Positions 1-10,680 of a stretch of 64,000 bases of DNA are shown here, one piece after another. The notes below the pieces were generated by a model. The model had not been told where the DNA came from and ran no database searches. It saw nothing but the letters and a program-made list of their open reading frames with translations. A program made the position numbers and the translations under genes. Source of the DNA: Strigamia acuminata (taxonomy: Eukaryota; Arthropoda; Chilopoda; Geophilomorpha; Linotaeniidae); the NCBI GenBank assembly GCA_949358305.1, contig OX442314.1, positions 18,531,060 to 18,595,059 of the forward strand, given 5' to 3'. Position 1 is the stretch's first letter. Each line of letters starts with the position of its first letter.

Positions 1-210
1 CGACTAAACAGAGTCTGATAAAAGCATAAAATTAATTGCTTGTTAACACTCCAGAATTAAACCTAAGTGTAAATAACAACTATTTGGTCTCCAAATAACC
101 TTTAAAACAAATTTTTTTAAAAAAATCCAACCAAACTGTCTCCATTTTCCTTTCTTTGTAAAACCAGAAATTAAAATTCAATAAACGAATATAGTGAAGC
201 AAACAAATAC

Positions 211-598
211 CTTTAATGAAATCGACTGCTTGTTCTAATCCATACGTATCCTTATCACAATCATCCAAAACATGAACTCCAATTTTGATGCCAGGTAAGA
301 AGTCCTTGAGATTGTTAATGTAGTCAATTGTATAGAGCATTGTTTCTAGGGCTTGGATTCCTCCTTGGGGCATGATGGGCCCGCATGTAAACTTATCTTC
401 GCGTTCGTGGACCATCATTAAACCACCTAAGATGAGATCACCTTCGATTTCTGTGACTCGTCTAATGGGCCAAGTATAATTGATACCGAGATTCGCTTCT
501 TTTTTAGGTATCGATCTCAACATTCGGAAAAAAGGATCGGATGATGTCGCCAAGGATGTCAAGGAAAGGGTGAAAAATGTCAAAAAAATTAAAATCAT
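211..598 (-). CDS. Metabotropic glutamate receptor, first coding exon (partial gene)
   Basis: First coding exon of a class C GPCR that binds glutamate outside the cell through a Venus-flytrap domain. The ATG is at 596-598 (reverse strand). A reading frame extends three codons further to a GTG, but ATG is the plausible start. The exon encodes about 129 residues: a hydrophobic signal peptide (MILIFLTFFTLSL), then the start of the ligand-binding domain with EGDLILGGLMMVHER, CGPIMPQGGIQ and YTIDYIN, which are typical of the metabotropic glutamate receptor family. The frame ends in a consensus donor (AAAG, then GTATTT at 205-210), leaving phase 1. The remaining exons lie beyond the left edge. The assignment to the family is firm; the subgroup cannot be decided from this piece. 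Confidence 0.86.
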
Positions 599-3500
599 TG
601 TCTCCACCTGATGTCATCGTTCTCAACCACGGACATCGTCACCTGGTGCAAGCACAACGCCGACTGAGCAACACGTGATGAGGGAATGGAACGCTAGTAG
701 AGAAACGCGAATCGAACCTTGTGACATCACTCATACGTCATTTATGGGAAGATTCATTCTAACAACTTAGCTATGAAGAAATTAAATGCCACAAAAATTA
801 ACTTTTTTCAACTGGATTTTACACATTATTGAGCAAATTTCTCAGGTTTAAGTCTTCTTAATAAAAAAAAGCTACAAAAGTGAAAAAAAAATCTCAGCTA
901 ATTTCTTTAATTAAATATTAATTCGACGGTTTTTCTTACCGCATTATGTAAATGAAAAAAAAAAAATTAAAAAAAGGTAAAACTCATTAAAAAAAATTTG
1001 ATTATCTAAATAATTTTGAAACGATGAAAATTTACGTTTTTTTTTGTTTTTTTAACTTTTAAATAAATGAATTTGTGTAAAAACCCTCTAACCAAAATAA
1101 AATTATTAATATCATTTGTTTCAATAATGTCACGAGCCCAAATTAAATTAAAAATCATGATTTACGTGTGGGGGCATGCAGAGGTGAAAAGAAAATGACA
1201 GAAATGTGACATAAATGTAATTTTAATGTGTGACAAATCTAAATTAAATTGAAAAAAAAAAATCTTTTTTTTTTCTTTGACATTTGCACACACATTGAAA
1301 CAAAAGGCAGCACAATTTCACTTTCGGTTATGTATTGGAAAAACATTTGTTTGAAATTGTTTTCCATTTGATTCTTTCAACCCCCTCACTCTTCCTGCTT
1401 GCTCTCACATTCCTCCCATGGCACCAATGTTTTTCTTATTCACTTCATTTGGTAGCTCGTAACGACCCGGAAGCTGCCAACTGAATCTGCGCGTGCGTGC
1501 ACACATGATGGAATTGCTCTGATGGGGCCAGCTACTTCATGAACACAAAAGATGAACGGATACTAAACCATTCACCTAAAAACATCTGGCATCAGATTCA
1601 CTACCGGAATTTCACCACACGTAAAAAAGAATCACCCCCCGAATGAACACTCGAAAGAATATCGTTTTGCTAAATTGCATTTCCACCACTATTTCCCTAC
1701 AGCACGCAACAAATTACAGCATCATGTTCACACTCCAATTACCCACATCATTAACGACTTTCCACAAAATAAACCCCTTAGCTCTTCCTACTTCCTGTTC
1801 ATTGTCTTCCTCAGACAACATTTTCTTTTGTATCTGTCTTTTGTGAACTGGAAATTCGAAAAATAATGTTTGTTTTCGATGGTTGCAGAAATGCAATTTC
1901 ACCGACTAATGAGAATTTTTAATAAATAAAAGAACACTAAAATATCAAATTCCTATCCATTTCCACCCAATTAATTAATCGTGTTCTGACTAAAGAGAAA
2001 CATAAAGAAAACAACACACCATCCCCTTTTCGTTAACTCTCTCATGAACAAACTTGGAAATAAACACTTCTAACATTTAAATTTAATCATCCCATTACTT
2101 TACCTGTGCATCAATCAACTAATGCCAACTCGAGTTTCAGCGGTCAAATTCCATTTTTCATTCCCTTTAGCTCTGATTAATGACATCAAAGTGAAGCTTA
2201 GCATGCGATCGTCTCGTCTGAATGAAAAAAAAGAAAGTGGGTGGACAAAGACAAATTACAAGGCTTCTACAAATAAATGGAGAAACCAAACTGATTACCG
2301 CGCACCAATATAAAACCAATGCCACAAACTGGCTACAAAAGAAACATTTAAAAGTAAAATGAAATGCGTTACGAAAATGTGAATAAAACTGAACTAAACC
2401 CAATCTTAAATAATCGAAATAGGAAATTTGGCAGAAAAAAAACAGGTGAGAGAGCATATAAACTCCTATCAAATAAAAAATGAAGGAATGGGGATTTAAA
2501 GGAAAAAAGAAGGGATGGACTTATGTGAATCGGAGAAGAAAAACAGATTCAATTCAAACTGCAACAACAAAAATGGATCTACGTTATCTCAGATGGCAGG
2601 ATAAGGGAAATGTGAGTAAACACTATTAGAAAGAATGAGATACTTTAAGCTTTCCTTCACGTTAGGAAAGCTTTGTAACGCTATCAACAAAGTTAGAACA
2701 TCACAATTTTGCAAAAAAGAAATAACAAACCGTTGTTTTAATCCTTAATTCCATCGCAGCCCCATAAGTGCGCGCACTTGACTGCCGAAATAAAACGCAA
2801 ACTCTGGTAATAAAAGCAAGAAACAACCATTCAGGTTTATTCTGAAGTGGTCAACTGGTCACTTCTGCGCTCACAAAATACCCCAGACAAAGAAAATAAA
2901 ATTATTTCTGCTAAATTCAAATTTATTCTTTAGTATTTATAATATGTTTGTTAGTACAACTGTACGACATTTTTTCTGCGGCCAAAATGTTTACTTAGTA
3001 TTATCACAATTCTAATTACAACAAAATATCCAACAGGGACGATCGATGGAAAGCATTTGGCAACCCATTTCTAACTAAAGAACAGTACATCAAAAGAGAG
3101 TGACGATTAGGGTTGGCTTAAGTACACTTGTAGTCGTGTCACATTCACGCCGGTTTACCGCTGAAGTTCCAAAATTAGTCGCTTGGTTACTAAGGTAATT
3201 GCAGGTACCACAATAAAAATACCACTGAATAATTACTCGGATGACTGTAAAGTTATTTGCACACAAATTGTGGTATGTAGATTATTAAAAAGCATTTTCA
3301 AGTTGTGTTATGTTACCACGAAACAACAATGAGTGGCAGTGGCAGCCCTTAGCAAGATGCTCGCGCGACCTTATATAAACTACTGTAATCCAGCATTTCG
3401 TTTAAACAAAGTAAGTTCCTATGTGATTTGCCCCGGGTTGGGCTTTATTATCCAGAACAAGAACGAAATTTTATCAAATGAACCGATTAAAGATAAAAAG

Positions 3501-3680
3501 AGAAGATAGCAAAGAGAAAACAAAATATCTTCTTTTTGTGTGTCAGTGTTGGCATTAAAACTCCAGTCATTTTTCATCAGAGTGGAATAGTCTTTCTAAT
3601 TGGAAAACTTCTTGTTTTACTCAATCTGTGGATTCACATTTCACAATCTTTGTGAAAGCAAATTGAAACAACAGACTAGG
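599..3680. other. Non-coding: upstream region of the glutamate receptor gene
   Basis: AT-rich sequence with many poly-A and poly-T runs. It should hold the promoter and any 5' untranslated exons of the receptor gene on the minus strand, but I see no decisive core promoter element. The short open frames here (for example 1643-1902 and 2122-2472) occur on both strands at once and resemble no protein family. Confidence 0.5.
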
Positions 3681-3689
3681 AGGAATCAA

Positions 3690-3757
3690 GGACTGGAAAT
3701 CGAACCGCAATACTTCTGATTGCCAATCAGATTCTCTAAACATTTTGCTATTGCATT
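3690..3757 (-). repeat. tRNA-like sequence (tRNA-derived SINE or tRNA pseudogene)
   Basis: Read on the minus strand this resembles a degraded tRNA gene. An A-box-like TAGCAAAATGTT is at 3739-3750, a perfect five-pair anticodon-type stem with a seven-base loop (TTGGCAA) at 3715-3731, and a B-box-like GGTTCGATTTC at 3696-3706. The T and acceptor stems do not pair properly, so this is not a working tRNA. Flanking arms at about 3644-3662 and 3752-3785 are partly inverted copies of one another (AATCTTTGTGAA), as if a second element abuts it. Confidence 0.45.
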
Positions 3758-5741
3758 CACAAAGATTATGAAGTTTTCTAATTAAATGAAACATGACGCT
3801 GTTTATCTAATTGTCCACTTCAATATGTTTTGTGTTAACCACGCCATCTCGTAAAAGGGGGTGTGCTTCGTCTAAACACATTATCTTTGACAGTAACAGA
3901 GGATCGTCACCAAGCTGGATTAGTAGCTCAGTCACTGCAAAAATCCAGTCATCAGACCTCGGTGCAAGTGCACATGGAAAGGGCGAAACTCGTGTACGAG
4001 TAGAATACACAACAGATAACACAGAGAAATGTATCTCATTCGCACAGCACTGCAATGTTTTCTGGTCTACAACGTATGTGATAATTTGTTTCCACTTCAA
4101 AATTGCACTGTTATAGAACTTATCGTTGTGCTGCTTATAAGCTTATGTGTTTATGCAGTCTTCAGGCGCACAAACAAATAAATGAAACAATATCATGCAA
4201 AACAAAATACGAATTTAAACGTGTTTCTGGTATTGCTTTTTTTATGTTATTTTCGTAATAATTCAGATGCGGGAAATAAGTAAAATGTGCTGACAACGGT
4301 TTTTGATTATTTAAAAAAAAAAATGTATTCTTAAATTAGTAGTTGGTCTCTTTTGGTCTAAACGACATTTTCTGTGCATTGAATTCGGAAGATATTAACT
4401 GAATATATAATTTCAAAAGAATATTTATATGCAAAACAATACAAATTAAAGCATGTTACCGTATATCTTGCAAGATATAAAAACGCGTGTGAGACCACAA
4501 GACCAAGTTAAACTATCGATTTCAGATACTTTAAAACATGAAAACAGATGTCTGTCTACAGAATAAATCGTTTTTTAGTTTTGCATTTTCTGTTTCTTAA
4601 TATTATTAATGTATATAATGTCGTCTTAACCCTGGATTTAAAAAAAAACTGAAACTTTGCTTTTACGGTATTCAAATAAAACTTCTAAGCAAACAAAACA
4701 AGTACAGTAGTTTGTTTATCAGATCTTATCTTTTGTTGTTAGTCTCCACTTGAAATCTTCCAATCCGTGAGACCGTGACGCAATAGATAAATTTGAACGG
4801 GCAAATCTAAAAACACTTTTATCTAAGCTAAGCTTTTAGTTTTTGAATTGGGGGAAGCAAATCCTTAAATGCGATCAATTAAAGTTGGCAGTTGGGGAAA
4901 AGAAAATGTTATTTCTTGAAATATGCACTGTTAAAGTTGAACTAAGGTAAGTAAAGTAAAAAAAAAAACAGACATGAGTTTAAAAGACTTTAAAATATGC
5001 AATAAAGAGCACGATAAATAAATCTGACGTACAAAATTACTGCACAACATAAATAACAAGCTTTTTTGGCATCTTGATTAACTTTCGTTGGAATTACAAG
5101 CTGCATTCATAAAGTCGTGTTACAAGTGTTTTAGATGTTTGTTTTTTGTTTTGTAATGTTAAAAAATACAAAAACAAAAACACAACTTTTTGAATACAAC
5201 TGCCGTAAGCCTCCTACGTAATTGTTTTTCTTTTTGGGTACCGGTACCTTAAACTGCCACCTTTAAATCCCATCTCCATTCAAAACATCAGACTGGGTTA
5301 AATCAGACAAACCAAAGTAAATGACTTTCCCAACGCCATAGCTATTATAAACATAACTGCGCCTTTCATCAACGGTAACCACCTATCCAAGCATATCCTA
5401 AATAGAAACAGACTCTTTGTATGTGTAAAAACTCCCCTGTAAGCAGAAAATGTAGAATATTCGTATGCTAATAAAAATGAACACGAAGCAGCGTGATGTG
5501 TAATGAGAAGAAAGTGCCACAAGTCGTGTGGACCACATATTTCCCCACACGCATTAAAGAAGATGTTGTATACCAACAAAAGCCGACTCGATGAGGCTCT
5601 TATCAAACCTTTTACATAGCTTTTAAGATGTAAAACAAATGGAGAAATCATAAGTAAAGAGAAGGAAAAGTAGTATAACAATTAAAATATTACACCAAAA
5701 TTAAAAAAATGTATCTAAAACCCCATGGCTTTCATTTGGTG

Positions 5742-5793
5742 GAAACTTTAAACGTTTTTTCAGAGTTGTAACTGAAACAACGTTTAAAGTTTC
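5742..5793. repeat. Perfect 15-bp inverted repeat (hairpin)
   Basis: GAAACTTTAAACGTT at 5742-5756 is exactly reverse-complementary to 5779-5793, with a 22-base spacer. It could fold into a stem-loop. No gene or transposon border is visible beside it, so its role is unknown. Confidence 0.6.
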
Positions 5794-6273
5794 AGTCTAG
5801 TAACCTCAAATCAATAAAGCAAATTTGTACGAAGGACAATACATTGTGAGCACCAATGAATGAATAACAAATCGGTGTATGGATCAGGTAATTTTGTTGT
5901 TTCAAGTGAGTTTTGCAGGAGTTTTGGTGCAAACTGAAGTGTTATCTGGCGCTGAGCCAGCAACTCCTTCCTTCAGACGGATTGTGTGTGTTACGTGTTT
6001 TGTATGTAGCGTGCGTGTGAAACTATACCCTGTGCTGGACTTGTGAACCAGTGAAAAAGGCTCTTCTACCTTCAACAAGAAATAAAAATAACAGTCACTA
6101 AGTAAGAACTTGAAAAAGAAATTGTATGAAACCTTGCTGGTTGTATTTTTTTTAGCCTTCACATCCGCAAGACGGGTCGATTTCTGAGCTGAACTGTAAT
6201 TTGAAATCCGTTTTAACCTTTCCCCCGATTTTTTGTGACTTTTCCTTTAAATCCTTTTTTAAAAAAAAAATTG

Positions 6274-6300
6274 TATTTGCTAGAAAAAATCTAGCAAATA
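6274..6300. repeat. Perfect 11-bp inverted repeat around an A5 loop
   Basis: TATTTGCTAGA, five A bases, then TCTAGCAAATA: a compact perfect hairpin of 27 bases. Nothing nearby shows a function; it may be chance or a remnant of a small palindromic element. Confidence 0.55.
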
Positions 6301-7503
6301 AAATAACTGGTTGAGTCAACATGTTCTGTTAAAAAAAACTTAAGACATCCTAACTCGCTTTCTCGAATTTTGCATGAAACTGTGCCCGTGCTTTTCCTAT
6401 TTCCCTTTAACGGAAAAAAAGTATAGAATTTATTACTAGTTGCAGTTGAAAACAACTTCCTTTCATGTTGATAAACTGCAACAAATTACTACTTCCAGAT
6501 GTTCATTCACTCATTTGGAAATTGGAAAATTAAAAAACGTAAACAAATAAACCCCGTACATACATAATCAAAAGTTTTATAGAAAACCCACAACTCTTTC
6601 CTTATTTAAATTTAACTGTTGAAATATTAACACCTAATGCACTTTCCTTGCCATTTAACACCCAAATTAAAATCTGTACGCAATAAACCTATTTTATACC
6701 AAACCCATCAAAGGTAATGAACCAACACACCAAGGGTTTTTCCAAGAAGTACCAGCTATTTTTATTGCTCAAAGAAATGCCTCGTGGAAAGTGGCAAACG
6801 AGCAATAGTATCAGTAACAAATTGGCAACAAACAGAAAAAAGAAATCCAAAAACGCCAAACTATAAACTCAAATAATTTACAATAAAAACTTTTAAAGTG
6901 TTATCTCAAACATTTAAAGACATTTAATAAGCTTTTATCACTCGAAGGTCGTGATAAGAGACACTAATGAGATGATTTGTCCGATAACTTGACTGAGGGT
7001 TATGCGAGCGAACAATTCGTGGTACGATAACAAAAATTAATTAATAGCCGCAACACCGAACAAAGTTGTCTTCCAATTATTCGTGGAAGAGGACACAGAT
7101 AGAAATAATAAAAGTAAATCCGAAGCAAAAACGTATTTGGTCTTCGGAGAAGGCGAGACGAATAAAAGAAGTGCTGGCCGAGAGTTCGAAATGTTGAAGC
7201 CCTTAAGTTATTGATTCTAAGTCTGACTGAGTCAATATTTTCGGACGATGCAGTTCGGATCTGTCAAATGTCGAGACACTCGAGTATTTACAACCATTAC
7301 TGTTTATATCCTCACCGTAATCAAATTTGATATCACGACTTTGTTATTGCAGTTAAAACCCACAAGTTGGTCAAAACAATATTATTCTTCAACCAAATAT
7401 CAACTTTTCGACGTTCTATTTCATTTTATGTCTCGATTTAAATTATATGGTGGGCGTATTCGTAACTTGTTTTGTTGTTTAAATGTCGTGCTCATCCCCC
7501 GGT

Positions 7504-7580
7504 GACTGAAAACAGACTAAACCGGCCGCCATTTTTGAAGTTAGATCAAAACAAGCAGTTTTAAAAAGCAGTTTAAACAT
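7504..7580. repeat. Dispersed repeat, copy 1 (pairs with 20930-21006)
   Basis: The block starting GACTGAAAACAGACTAAA, with a Cys/Gly-codon-like GC patch and ending in AAGCAGTTTAAA-type sequence, recurs with substitutions at 20930-21006. The shared stretch is about 75 bases in the same orientation. No terminal repeats are visible, so I regard it as a fragment of an interspersed element. Confidence 0.5.
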
Positions 7581-8499
7581 GTTGATTAAATTATTCTAAA
7601 TTATTTTATGATTGTGCCTAGTGAAATGTTCAAAAAATCAAATTAATTTCGCACTTTCTGTAAATATTTGGCAATTTTGACCAAAAAAAAACATGAAAAA
7701 CCCATTTTAGTTTACTCAAAATCGAGTCGCTGCGGTACCTCAATTGTAATTGCATTTTTTTTTACGATTTTGTTAGCATTTAAACAAATTAAAAATAAAT
7801 ATATTTTTTTTAAATTGAATGTTTATGAAGTGCGTAAATTTTACTATCCTTAAATTGCTGTGCTGAGTAAAGAACCAAAGCAATAAAAAAAATTCATGGA
7901 GCGGGGCAGTACTTGGACTTTGAGAACGTTCTCTAACTCTGTTGGAACTTTTAATCTTTGCGTATGACAGCCATTACTGAAGCTTTTTATGATATAACAA
8001 CCGTATAAAGTTTTAAGTCCACACATGTATTAAACCTATTTCCTTGTCCAGTTATAAACCCAAACTCACTATAAACTAGCCAATCATGAAACTTAAACCT
8101 GGTCTTTGAAATGGCTTCTACAAAACCGTCAGATGAGATGATGAGCATGCTCAAACTATAAACGCGCTTCCGTTTTCAATATAGCTTTAGGTCTAATGGA
8201 AATCCAATGTTGTGGCATATTATTCTTGCCTTGAGGGACATATAAAGTGCGTTAAATCACTTAAGATCTTGGCTTTACTTTTATGATTGCTTTACTATTC
8301 CATAATGTGACTCGAGGTCGCCACGTTCCCCAGTGTCATTTCCCTTTATCCACACCAGCTCCTACTGTAGTGACCTCAACCTGCTGCCTCCGTCTTACTT
8401 CACCCATCAATTGGAAGTTAATAATAAGTAAACAGAATGACAATCCTGGGTTCTACAGATCAAAGTTAAATGCCACGAAAATACCTTATGGCATTCAAC

Positions 8500-8698
8500 G
8501 GGGCGTGTGACCTAGCGCGACAAAATCTTACCGCGACACGATCTACAGCGACTTTTGAAACTGCGACTACGTTTTTCTTTGTCTAATTCCTAAGAAGGGC
8601 TAACCTTACTGTTTTTTTATGTAAAAACCATTTTTAAGGACGGATTGTCGCGGTAGATCGTGTCGCGGTAGATTATGTAGCGCTAGATGTGGGACCCT
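8500..8698. mobile_element. hAT-like MITE with a perfect 8-bp target duplication
   Basis: A 199-bp element without coding capacity. The flanks are identical 8-mers CATTCAAC at 8492-8499 and 8699-8706. The ends form long imperfect inverted repeats: the left arm holds CCTAGCGCGACAAAATC and ACCGCGACACGATCTACAGC, the right arm (reverse complement) TCTAGCGCTACATAATC and ACCGCGACACGATCTACCGC. An 8-bp duplication is the signature of the hAT superfamily, so a hAT transposase supplied in trans is the likely mover. The family name is unknown to me. Confidence 0.75.
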
Positions 8699-8706
8699 CA
8701 TTCAAC

Positions 8707-9749
8707 TGTGGTCAATAGAACGCCTTTCTGTTTAATACTAGCAACATAATTCCAGGAACGCAGCAGCATGTTGTGAGATCTCATCATCAGGATTCTGAAA
8801 AATGTCAATTCTGAGTTTAATAAAACAGTCTAATAAAAACCTTGAACCCAATCGCAGTGTTCTTGACGCAACAAGCTCTCTGAACTTATCCATTTGCCCT
8901 AATACTATACCTCATTTCCGTTGTAAAATTGTGAGCAATAGCTCCCCCCCCTGTTGGCCAGCTTTGGCTAAGATTTGCTCTGTTTGTAACAATTGGAAAT
9001 AAAGCAGTCTTGTCACGACAATCAAACTTAACGGTTGTCAATTCATTTCTCACAAAAACATTGAGTTTCGGTTTATATCGTTTATAAAACGACAAAAATA
9101 GTACACAAAAACGTGCCTAACCGTTTTTAGGCTCGTTTGTTATATCATTTTTGCACCGCAATCGCGCAAGTACATGGGAAAAAAATCCTTTTCTTTTATT
9201 TAACCAACGAATTGTGGGTTTATTTCAATATAATTTAACATTTACTCACATTGTGGGAGATGGATGCTTCACCTGAAACTGTTTATATGACACTTTAAAG
9301 TCTGAATCGTCAATCTAACTTTCGAGGTAGCCATTTTGAATTTAGTTGTAAATACCAAAACCTGGCGTAAACCGATTCATAAACCACTCCAGTCGTGGTT
9401 TTGGTTTTTTCGGTTTTTGATGATGGTTTTTGGCTGTTTTTGATGCCATTCCGTTTATAAAAACAGTAAAAACCATAAAAACCGACACTTTGAACGCGCC
9501 TAATATTTCTTCTCCCATAAATAAAACGAGATTATGTATTAAATTAATCCACCAAAATGGCAACTATGAAAGGTTTTATCACTGCAAAATAAACTGAACA
9601 AGAAAAACGATTTGTTGGTGGTCAATATCCTGAAACTTTATGCTTGACAGGAGAATTATGCCTTTGGCAAGATGTCGTTAAGGCGTAATTGCAAAGTTAT
9701 ATCCAAGTCATATTTTACGCGCTTCAAAGAAGAAGAAAAATCTTCGTTT
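8707..9749. other. Non-coding; possible degenerate inverted-repeat element at 9325-9565
   Basis: No gene. Around 9325-9565 the ends read GGTAGCCATTTTGAAT and, reverse-complemented from the right, AGTTGCCATTTTGGTGG, suggesting an old MITE of about 240 bp with an interior of GGTTTTT-type repeats. Boundaries and target duplication are unclear. Confidence 0.35.
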
Positions 9750-9812
9750 CCTGGCGGGTATCAACTCCCGACCCCAAGGCCAAAAGGCGAGCAGACTAAG
9801 CTAGCGAAGCCA
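9750..9812 (-). repeat. tRNA-like sequence, probable SINE head
   Basis: On the minus strand there is an A-box-like TAGCTTAGTCTG (9792-9803) and a B-box-like region around GTTGATACC with a four-pair T-type stem CGGG/CCCG (9754-9773). The spacing between boxes is shorter than in a real tRNA and the anticodon stem is missing a side, so this is a tRNA-derived repeat rather than a tRNA gene. I cannot see its 3' tail. Confidence 0.4.
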
Positions 9813-10465
9813 CCCGGTGTTGTAAAGTTTTCTCATTTTCAATGACACAAGAGCTGACACTGCACTTCGCGATCAGTCATTTGAGTTCTGCGGCTTCTTT
9901 CTATTCCACGCTTTAATCTCCAGTGTAGTTGTGCAAGACACTTTTATTGCAGTCATTCGTTTTATTATTATGCTAAAGGAAATCAGTTGTTTTCAATAAC
10001 AATTCTGGTTTATACGTTCGTAAAAAACGTACTTTAATCAGATTATATTGTATTTCCACCTTTATAGTCAGAAAATGTGGACATCATTTATGTTTATCTT
10101 TTGCTCCCAGAGCTTTGCGCTTCACTAACAAAGGAAATAAACTTCTCAGGCGCAGATAAACGCAATTAAAATAACAATTTTAAAATGTTCTAAGAATAAT
10201 AAAAGAAAGAAAAAAGTTTACATCCCGGAAAAAATTTCAAAGTTTTCACATTAATTTTTATGAGAAAATAAATGGTTTTTAAAATAAACATTGTATGGCA
10301 TTTACCTATTCGGTTATTTACTTATTATTAAGAACAAATATAGTGTATATTATTTTATACTCTCTAATCCGAACACACGGCATTTGTCCGGACTCGCCCA
10401 ACTGCACTTTCTCCGGGCCGAGCAACTTTCTGGGCCCTTGTGTTCAGACCACACAGTGTTTTGTA

Positions 10466-10680
10466 CAGTCGTGGACAAAAAAAACTTCCCTTCAGTTTAG
10501 CTGTTTTAATTTTATCTACCAGGTGGCATAAAAATCCATTGAGATTCAATGACATCAATCTTGACCCGGTCTCTTGTCTTGCCCTAACAACAGTATTAAA
10601 AGATAGACATGGCAAATAAGCTTAATTATAGATAAACTTCAAAGAGCTAAACTAAAGGGAATTTTTTTTGTCAACGACTG
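10466..10680. mobile_element. Tc1/mariner-like MITE
   Basis: A 215-bp element with inverted ends of about 50 bp: the left end begins CAGTCGTGGACAAAAAAAAC, the right end (reverse complement) CAGTCGTTGACAAAAAAAAT, and both continue with TTCCCTT(C/T)AGTTTAGCT. These ends resemble Tc1/mariner termini. The left flank is TA as expected, but the right flank is CA, so the target duplication has decayed or the border is off. There is no transposase; it is non-autonomous. Confidence 0.6.

Larger units (their letters stand above)
3811..8499. other. Non-coding, gene-poor stretch
   Basis: No convincing gene. The open frames at 3807-4116 (both strands), 5298-5681 (minus) and 5902-6162 (minus) lack a recognisable domain, splice context or codon bias. 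Two short perfect inverted repeats and one dispersed repeat are listed separately; otherwise I see only AT-rich unique sequence. Confidence 0.5.

Noticed and set aside
3690-3757. Functional tRNA gene
   Set aside because: T and acceptor stems do not pair; only the boxes and anticodon-type stem are kept.
3807-4116. Overlapping open frames on both strands, about 100 codons each
   Set aside because: Neither translation shows a domain, signal or splice partner; mirror-image openness is expected from base composition.
5298-5681. 127-codon minus-strand frame with hydrophobic stretches
   Set aside because: Hydrophobicity follows from the T-rich strand; no family motif, no clear exon borders.
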